From NCBI RefSeq assembly GCF_050107715.1, contig NZ_JBNILN010000011.1:47202-111201 (forward strand): a stretch of 64,000 bases of DNA, given 5' to 3'. A model generated the notes under the pieces. The model did no database searches, was not told the DNA's origin, and saw only the letters and a program-made list of their open reading frames with translations. Origin of the DNA: Metabacillus_B sp050107715 (GTDB taxonomy: Bacteria; Bacillota; Bacilli; Bacillales; Bacillaceae). A program made the position numbers and the translations under genes. This document shows positions 58,894 through 64,000 of this stretch, piece by piece. Numbering within the stretch: the stretch's first letter is position 1; each line of letters opens with the position of its first letter.

Positions 58894-58895
58894 AA

Positions 58896-58922
58896 GAGCC
58901 GTACTCGTCTTGAGTACGGCTC
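58896..58922. terminator. Bidirectional terminator between DUF1761 and siderophore permease genes
   Basis: GAGCCGTACTC-GTCTT-GAGTACGGCTC, an 11-bp perfect stem, just after the stop at 58893 and next to the permease stop at 58927. Confidence 0.85.
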
Positions 58923-58926
58923 CTTG

Positions 58927-59934
58927 TTATTTTTTCATAAGCAAATACATAAAGTACGGGGCTCCAATGATGGCTGCCACGATTCCTGCCGGTACCCCCT
59001 CTGGTTCGATTACATTCCGGCCTATTGTATCAGCCAGCAGCAGGAGCCAGCCGCCTAAAAGAATCGCAGCAGGCATGAACAATTGGTGTCTTGGGCCGAG
59101 TATTGCTTTTGCGATGTGCGGGGCGAGCAGACCTATAAAAGCAATTCCTCCTGTCACAGAAACGGCAGAAGCTGCAAGTGCTACAGCTGCAAGCAGCAGA
59201 ACAACCCGTTCCTTCTCAAGTGAAATCCCAAGTCCGATTGCCGTTTGGGCGTTAAGCCCGAGGATGTTAAGCCTGTTGGCTTTATATAAAGAAAATGGGA
59301 TTAGAATCACCAGCCATGGAAGAAGAGCCCACACGAAGGGCCAATCTGTCCCCCAAATACTGCCCGCAAGCCATTTTGAGATAAAATCGACTTTCTCCCT
59401 CTCTGCAGACGAGATGAGGACAATCATCAATCCTGACAGGGCGGCAGAGAAACCAACTCCGACGAGTACCAGTCTTACCGGCTGGAGGCCCTCCTGTTTG
59501 CTGAACGAGAAAAGATAAATCAGGCAGGCAGTAAGCATGGCTCCCATAAATGCAACAAACGGAAGCAAATAGATAAACGTACCAGGGTCTATTGGAGAAA
59601 ACAAAAAGAAAATGGCGATTGCAGCACCGGCACCCGAATTGATTCCGATAATACCTGGTTCAGCTAAATCGTTTTTCGTAACGCCTTGTAAGATCACGCC
59701 TGAAAGAGCCAAAGCCATACCGGCAAGCAAGGTGATCACGATTCTCGGAAGACGGATCGAGAAAAGGATAAACTCTTCTTTAAACGTCCCTTGACCGAGC
59801 AGGACCGGGACAAAACGATCCAAAGAAATGGAGGAGTATCCTAACCCCATTCCTGTAAATACAGTTAAGAAAATACATACAGCCAGCCCAATCAGCACAA
59901 GCTTCTGTTTTTTGAGAAGGGATGAAGGAATCAC
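58927..59934 (-). CDS. Iron-siderophore ABC transporter permease (FecCD family)
   Basis: 335 residues, about nine to ten helices. Family blocks GVILQGVTKNDLAEPGIIGINSGAGAAIA, GGIAFIGLLAPHIAKAILGPRHQLFMPAAILLGGWLLLLADTIGR. One half of the inner-membrane channel; pairs with the next permease. Start overlaps the stop of the upstream permease (ATGA). Last gene of the Fur-controlled operon. Confidence 0.95.
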   Translation of the reverse strand: MIPSSLLKKQKLVLIGLAVCIFLTVFTGMGLGYSSISLDRFVPVLLGQGTFKEEFILFSIRLPRIVITLLAGMALALSGVILQGVTKNDLAEPGIIGINSGAGAAIAIFFLFSPIDPGTFIYLLPFVAFMGAMLTACLIYLFSFSKQEGLQPVRLVLVGVGFSAALSGLMIVLISSAEREKVDFISKWLAGSIWGTDWPFVWALLPWLVILIPFSLYKANRLNILGLNAQTAIGLGISLEKERVVLLLAAVALAASAVSVTGGIAFIGLLAPHIAKAILGPRHQLFMPAAILLGGWLLLLADTIGRNVIEPEGVPAGIVAAIIGAPYFMYLLMKK

Positions 59935-60938
59935 GTAAAAGCTCTCCCTCCTTTATGAACAATATATAAAAAGAATGGCAATCCGAGTATAGAAATGACG
60001 GCCGCAACAGGAGTCTCATATGGGGCATTGATTAAGCGGGCCGCTGTATCAGCCAGCAGCATGAATGCGGCCCCTCCAATTGCAGACATTGGAAGGATAT
60101 AGCGGTAATCCGTACCGACAATCCATCTGACGATATGAGGGACCATTAATCCTGCAAAGGCCATATTTCCAGCCAGCGCCACAGCGGCACCTGTAAGAAT
60201 GATAATCACGATAAACAAAATCGCTTTTATTTGACCGGTCCGCTGCCCTAAGCCTACCGCAACCTCTTCACTTAAACTGAGAATCGTCAGCTGCTTCGAC
60301 AGGAGGATCGCGATCAGGATGCCGACGGTTATGCTTGGAATTACAAGCTGAAGCTGTGTCCATGTTGTTCCGGCCATCCCGCCTGCGGTCCACATTGAAA
60401 CATCCTTTGATAGTTTAAAATAAATGGAAAGCCCTTCCGCTATAGCGAATAGAAAGGCCGATACCGCTGCTCCGGCCAGTACAATCCGAAACGGTGAAAA
60501 ACCTCCTTTTTGAGAGGCACCTATCGCCATAACCATCATTGCACCTGCTGCTGCTCCGGCAAAACAGGCGCCCATAATAACAAAATAATTGGCTCCAGGA
60601 ATGAACGCCAATGTCAAGGCCAGGGCTGCATTGGCTCCTGCTGTCAGACCGAGCAGACCCGGGTCTGCGAGAGGGTTGCGTGTCATACCCTGCATGATCG
60701 CACCTGCTGCAGACAAACCGGCTCCGACAAAGATGGCTGCCAGTTCACGGGGAAATCGGATTTCCCTAAGAATCGAAAGCTTGCCGCCGGATTCATCTGT
60801 AAACAGAGCCTTCCATACATCGGAAAATGTCGTTTCTGCCGCCCCGGAGACCATAGCATAAATAAACACAAAAGCAAAAACAGCCAAAGCAATCAGCAGT
60901 TTATAAAAATATGGAAATTTTCGTTCTTTCTCTCTCAT
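59931..60938 (-). CDS. Iron-siderophore ABC transporter permease (FecCD family)
   Basis: 335 residues. Same blocks in the second subunit: GAIMQGMTRNPLADPGLLGLTAGANAALAL and GNMAFAGLMVPHIVRWIVGTDYRYILPMSAIGGAAFMLLADT. Together they resemble the YfiZ-YfhA or FeuB-FeuC pairs, which are served by the ATPase YusV in B. subtilis. A 186-base gap separates it from the ATPase gene; the gap (60939-61124) contains GC-rich inverted sequences near 61060-61105 but no gene. No binding-protein gene is present. Confidence 0.95.
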   Translation of the reverse strand: MREKERKFPYFYKLLIALAVFAFVFIYAMVSGAAETTFSDVWKALFTDESGGKLSILREIRFPRELAAIFVGAGLSAAGAIMQGMTRNPLADPGLLGLTAGANAALALTLAFIPGANYFVIMGACFAGAAAGAMMVMAIGASQKGGFSPFRIVLAGAAVSAFLFAIAEGLSIYFKLSKDVSMWTAGGMAGTTWTQLQLVIPSITVGILIAILLSKQLTILSLSEEVAVGLGQRTGQIKAILFIVIIILTGAAVALAGNMAFAGLMVPHIVRWIVGTDYRYILPMSAIGGAAFMLLADTAARLINAPYETPVAAVISILGLPFFLYIVHKGGRAFT

Positions 60939-61124
60939 TTCTGCTCATCTTTTCTGCTCAAATTTTGGGTGTGCTTTCAAGAATCCTTTTATAGAATTAC
61001 AGCTAATCGTCGAGAGGGGCAGATAACCAGAACTCTTTCGCTTTCACTTCAGGAACCTGGCGAAAAAGCGGCGCCGTCTTCCCGCTGCTTCCGCCGGAAT
61101 TTTTTCATCGGATCCTTAACCTGC

Positions 61125-61907
61125 TTATATTAAATTATAGGTTAAGCACATTGGCTTGTTTGTTCTCGGATCGCGCCCTACCTCTGCATCGATCTGAAAC
61201 ACTTTCTTTAGAATATCAGGATGGATGACTTCTTCACATTCCCCGCATTTTACAATTTCCCCGTCTTTTAAGGCAATCATGTAATCGGCAAACCGGGCTG
61301 CCTGGTTCAAATCGTGAAGGACCATAACAATTGTTCTTCCCTGCTCTGCATTCAGTTTTTGCAGCAGCTCCAGGACTTCAAGCTGATGAGCCATATCCAA
61401 ATAAGTTGTTGGTTCATCGAGGAAGATGATGTCTGTTTCCTGGGCAAGAGCCATGGCAATCCATACCCGCTGACGCTGTCCGCCTGATAAAGCATCTGCC
61501 GGCCTGTATTTGAAATCCTTTGTTCCGGTAACTTCAAGCGCCCAGTCTATGACTTCCAAATCCCTTTTTGACAGCCTTCCGAACCCTTTCTGATAAGGAA
61601 ACCGGCCATAAGAAACAAGCTCACCCACAGTAAGCCCGCTTGCGCTTTCCTGTGTTTGAGGCAGAATCGCCATCTTCCTTGCCAAAACCTTCGTCTGTTC
61701 CTGGGAAATGTTTCCTCCATCTAATATTACAGCACCAGATTGCTGGGTTATTACACGCGTGATGGTTTTTAAAAGGGTAGATTTCCCGCAGCCGTTTGGA
61801 CCGATAATCGCTGTGATTTTTTTGTCCGGGATTTCTACACTGAGATTGTTTACGATCATTCGTTCACCATAGCTGATTTGTAAGCTATCTGTGTAAAGGC
61901 GAACCAT
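61125..61907 (-). CDS. Iron-siderophore ABC transporter ATP-binding protein (YusV/FhuC-like)
   Basis: 260 residues. Walker A GPNGCGKST, signature LSGGQRQRVWIA, Walker B DIIFLDEPTTYLD and H-loop VLHDLNQAARFAD. High similarity in pattern to B. subtilis YusV, a shared ATPase for several siderophore systems. ATG 61907 follows GGGGG; a longer frame to 61949 would include the Fur box and is rejected. A perfect Fur box lies 38 bases upstream. Confidence 0.95.
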   Translation of the reverse strand: MVRLYTDSLQISYGERMIVNNLSVEIPDKKITAIIGPNGCGKSTLLKTITRVITQQSGAVILDGGNISQEQTKVLARKMAILPQTQESASGLTVGELVSYGRFPYQKGFGRLSKRDLEVIDWALEVTGTKDFKYRPADALSGGQRQRVWIAMALAQETDIIFLDEPTTYLDMAHQLEVLELLQKLNAEQGRTIVMVLHDLNQAARFADYMIALKDGEIVKCGECEEVIHPDILKKVFQIDAEVGRDPRTNKPMCLTYNLI

Positions 61908-61944
61908 ATGGAAACCCCCGTTTTCTATAGCAAAATAGGCAAAT

Positions 61945-61969
61945 GACATTGATAATGATTATCAATGTC
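61945..61969. promoter_or_regulatory. Fur box of the siderophore transporter operon
   Basis: GACATTGATAAT, one G, then its exact reverse complement ATTATCAATGTC: a perfect 12-1-12 inverted repeat containing the 7-1-7 Fur consensus TGATAATNATTATCA. Confidence 0.9.
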
Positions 61970-62054
61970 GCATCTTTTCTCATTTTCATCTATTTTTATA
62001 ACACTGTCAATCATTAATTTGTTGTCAAGCACCGTTATTACAGGTATATTTGAG

Positions 62055-62073
62055 TGAGAATGATAATCAATCA
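62055..62073. promoter_or_regulatory. Fur box upstream of the ferredoxin-NADP reductase
   Basis: TGAGAATGATAATCAATCA resembles the 19-bp Fur consensus GATAATGATAATCATTATC (imperfect). It is 24 bases before the reductase ATG, so both divergent units appear iron-repressed. Confidence 0.75.
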
Positions 62074-62096
62074 CATTGAATCGGGGGAAGGTACTC

Positions 62097-63146
62097 ATGG
62101 GTGAGCTGTTTGACGTTACCATTATTGGAGGAGGGCCGGCGGGTCTTTACTCTGCTTTTTATAGCGGTTTAAGAGAAATGAAGACTAAGATTATTGAGTT
62201 CCAGCCGGAATTAGGCGGGAAAATCCATGTATACCCCGAAAAGATGATTTGGGATGTAGGAGGTCTTACACCGCTCCCAGGCGCTAAACTAATGAACCAG
62301 CTCATCGAACAAGGGCTGACGTTTAATCCTGAAGTTGTTCTGAATGAGAAAATTGAAGCTGTTGCAAAAAGGGAAGATGGGGTTTTTGTTCTGCGTGCTG
62401 CTTCAGGCAGGATGCATTATTCAAAAACGGTGATTGCGGCGGTAGGAAGCGGCATACTAAAGCCTCAGAAGCTGGCCATTGACGGCGCTGAAAAATTCGA
62501 GGTTACCAATCTGCATTACACGGTGAAATCGTTAGAGCAGTTTAAAGGCAAGACGGTGATCATCTCAGGCGGAGGAAACTCAGCCATCGATTGGGCAAAT
62601 GAATTGGAGCCCATTGCCAAGAAGGTATATTTGGCGTACCGTAAAGAAGCTTTGGCCGGGCATGAAGCCCAAGCCTCCCAAGTCATGAACAGCTTGGTCG
62701 AATGCCTGCCTCATACCGCTATCACAAAACTAATCGCAGAGCGGAGCCACGAAAAAATTGACAGTGTTGAACTAAGCCATCAGGAATCAGGGAACGTTTA
62801 CTCTCTGTCTATCGATGAAGTGATTGTCAGTCACGGGTATGAGCAGGATGCCGAACTTCTCCAAAACAGCAGCCTGGATCTTGCAATCGCTGACAGCTTT
62901 TATCTTTCAGGCAACGCTTCAAGTGAGACGTCTGTTCCCGGTTTCTATGCGGCTGGTGATATTCTTAAGCACGATGGAAAACTCCATTTAATTGCAGGGG
63001 CCTTTCAGGATGCGGCCAATGCTGTGAACAAGGCAAAGCAGTTTGTCCAGCCAGACGCACAGCAGCACGCTATGGTTTCATCCCACAATGAAAGATTCAA
63101 AGAAAAAAACAGGAAGCTAGTGCAGAGAATGCTGATGCAGGGATAA
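62097..63146 (+). CDS. Ferredoxin/flavodoxin-NADP(+) reductase, thioredoxin-reductase type
   Basis: 349 residues, similar to B. subtilis YumC/YcgT. N-terminal FAD motif VTIIGGGPAGLYSAFYSG, NADPH motif VIISGGGNSAIDWANEL, and C-terminal FYAAGDILKHDGKLHLIAGAFQDAANA. No CxxC redox pair, which separates it from thioredoxin reductase. ATG 62097 follows GGGGGAAGG. Behind a Fur box and divergent from siderophore uptake, it may supply electrons for iron release from siderophores; that is inference. Confidence 0.93.
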   Translation: MGELFDVTIIGGGPAGLYSAFYSGLREMKTKIIEFQPELGGKIHVYPEKMIWDVGGLTPLPGAKLMNQLIEQGLTFNPEVVLNEKIEAVAKREDGVFVLRAASGRMHYSKTVIAAVGSGILKPQKLAIDGAEKFEVTNLHYTVKSLEQFKGKTVIISGGGNSAIDWANELEPIAKKVYLAYRKEALAGHEAQASQVMNSLVECLPHTAITKLIAERSHEKIDSVELSHQESGNVYSLSIDEVIVSHGYEQDAELLQNSSLDLAIADSFYLSGNASSETSVPGFYAAGDILKHDGKLHLIAGAFQDAANAVNKAKQFVQPDAQQHAMVSSHNERFKEKNRKLVQRMLMQG

Positions 63147-63153
63147 ACCATTT

Positions 63154-63798
63154 TCAAAATCGGCTTTTGATTGCTTCTGCAGGAGGAACGGGTGAAACAG
63201 ATAAATCAGGTACCCCCTTTTGCTTGAGCAGACCGGTTATTTTATTCAGATGCCCCTCGTCTTCAACAACAGCGAATCGCTCACCGCTGTAGTGGTTTTT
63301 TAAACGGACCGTCAGCTTGAAGGCTCCATTGATACGTGAATCCAGCCCATATAGCGCGTGAGGACGATCGATTTCTTCTGCACTAAACCCTTTTACTTTA
63401 CGGTAAGCATAATATCGGCCATTTAAAATCATTCCTTCCGGCAACATATACAAGTTCCCGGGGTGCTTAACAAGATGAATAATTGAGATAAAAGCGTACA
63501 CGATATTTAAAACATAGTATTCAGGAGAATCTGCCGTCAATATGAGCCAAACGACTCCAAACATACACAGCGCAAGAACGGCGGTTCCCCACTTCACCAT
63601 CTGATAGGACTTCGATTGCTTCGTAATCGGCTTCATCTCTTTCCAGTCTGCAGGGATCAGCAATGTGTCGAATTCATCCTTTGAAACCGGGTACAAGGCT
63701 TTCTCTGCAAGATCAGCTGCAAGCTTGACATGAAGTCTGTGGCGAATGAGCCAGTACATGGCTGCGGCAAAGATTAAAATAAACATAATTTTCAGCAA
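63154..63798 (-). CDS. Hypothetical membrane protein
   Basis: 214 residues. An N-terminal helix (residues 3-17) and two more near 70-110 (VKWGTAVLALCMFGVVWLIL and YVLNIVYAFISIIHLV), then a C-terminal soluble domain (MILNGRYYAYRKVKGFSAEEIDRPHALYGLDSRINGAFKLTVRLKNHY) of a PH-like character. TTG start with AGGAGG seven bases upstream. No recognised function. Converges with the reductase gene, seven bases apart. Confidence 0.75.
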   Translation of the reverse strand: MLKIMFILIFAAAMYWLIRHRLHVKLAADLAEKALYPVSKDEFDTLLIPADWKEMKPITKQSKSYQMVKWGTAVLALCMFGVVWLILTADSPEYYVLNIVYAFISIIHLVKHPGNLYMLPEGMILNGRYYAYRKVKGFSAEEIDRPHALYGLDSRINGAFKLTVRLKNHYSGERFAVVEDEGHLNKITGLLKQKGVPDLSVSPVPPAEAIKSRF

Positions 63799-63875
63799 TT
63801 TGCATCCTCCTCGATGTCTTGTACCCTTTTATACGGTTTACCCCCTACTTACGTTTCTTTTTTTATCAGGCTCTT

Positions 63876-64000
63876 TGAGACTCCCACGGCTAAAGCCGCA
63901 AGCCCTACACCTTACGGTGTGACGGGTGGGATTCTTGAATGACTAAACGTTCGCAGTCCATTTCTGTTTTGAACAGCCTTCAAGACAGGGGCATCTCATT
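63876..64000 (-). mobile_element. Right end of an IS200/IS605-family (TnpB-type) element, truncated by window edge
   Basis: Minus strand ends in ACACC-GTAA-GGTGT, then GGGCTTGCGGCTTTAGCCGTGGGAGTCTCAA. The nested hairpins (stems GGTGT/ACACC and CGGCT/AGCCG) and the final GGGAGT-TCAA are typical of the right end and omega-RNA scaffold of IS605-type elements in bacilli. The transposon would lie on the minus strand with tnpB upstream, beyond base 64000; 63935-64000 shows no long frame. The flank at 63799-63872 is otherwise empty. Confidence 0.6.

Noticed and set aside
61907..61949. Longer N-terminus of the siderophore ATPase
   Set aside because: It would be translated from the Fur box itself and lacks a ribosome site; ATG 61907 has one.

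Overview
The window looks like a chromosomal segment of an endospore-forming Bacillaceae (Bacillus sensu lato). Evidence seen directly: strong AGGAGG ribosome sites with frequent TTG/GTG starts, U-tailed hairpin terminators, candidate sigma-A, sigma-D and sigma-K promoters, and gene families typical of Bacillus (YsfB-YsfC-YsfD-like glycolate oxidase locus, GerPA/GerPF-like spore proteins, CadC/CadA, TenA behind a THI box, two CrcB genes, MocR and TipA-type MerR regulators). It is mostly an ordinary chromosome. No prophage or plasmid functions are visible. One IS200/IS605-like right end runs off the 3' edge.

Layout. 1-2.3 kb: part of an ABC ATPase, a GDSL hydrolase and D-amino-acid transaminase (all minus). 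2.4-6.3 kb: a cobalamin riboswitch with terminator in front of class I ribonucleotide reductase nrdA-nrdB. 6.5-7.25 kb: a higher-order tandem repeat built on ATTGTCCGTACTT. 7.4-9.3 kb: five related small spore-germination (GerPA/GerPF-like) genes with sigma-K-like promoters. 9.5-11.7 kb: a decayed adaA gene, an EamA exporter and a methyltransferase-like gene. 11.9-16.3 kb: an NAD salvage operon nrtR-pncA-pncB-nadD-nadE with a palindromic operator over its promoter. 16.5-22.3 kb: a chemoreceptor, an SDR-ArsR pair, a second tandem repeat (41-bp unit with TGTCTGACAT), a sirtuin, MscS and a 35-residue gene. 22.8-30 kb: TcaA-like protein with a GH3 hexosaminidase, acetyltransferases, a MocR regulator and a frameshifted ferritin-like gene. 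30-36 kb: TPP-riboswitch tenA, DUF3231, a 38-residue gene, cadC-cadA with two operators, and two crcB genes. 36-47.5 kb: nucleoside hydrolase, ECF sigma/anti-sigma, cation/proton antiporter, maa, czcD, Mn catalase, ctaG, signal peptidase and Rex-controlled ldh. 47.6-58.9 kb: polygalactosaminidase-like protein, glycolate oxidase with its regulator, YkgA-like amidinohydrolase, a CBS-domain gene behind a c-di-AMP riboswitch, a nucleoside transporter, and MerR and AraC regulators. 58.9-63.8 kb: Fur-controlled siderophore ABC transporter divergent from a ferredoxin-NADP reductase.

How it works together. Much of the window is small-molecule-responsive control: B12 (nrdAB), TPP (tenA), c-di-AMP (CBS gene), and by inference an NAD-related signal (NrtR), NADH (Rex), iron (Fur), Cd/Zn/Pb (CadC) and catabolite control (cre at glcDF). 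The items least explained by known annotation are the c-di-AMP-riboswitch CBS protein, the GerP-like paralog cluster with a GerPC/GerPF-like hybrid protein, and the two intergenic repeat arrays that share a TTGTCYG core. Starts were often moved downstream of the longest possible reading frame, to the codon with a correctly spaced ribosome site; this is stated per gene. All homology statements come from recognised motifs, not database searches.
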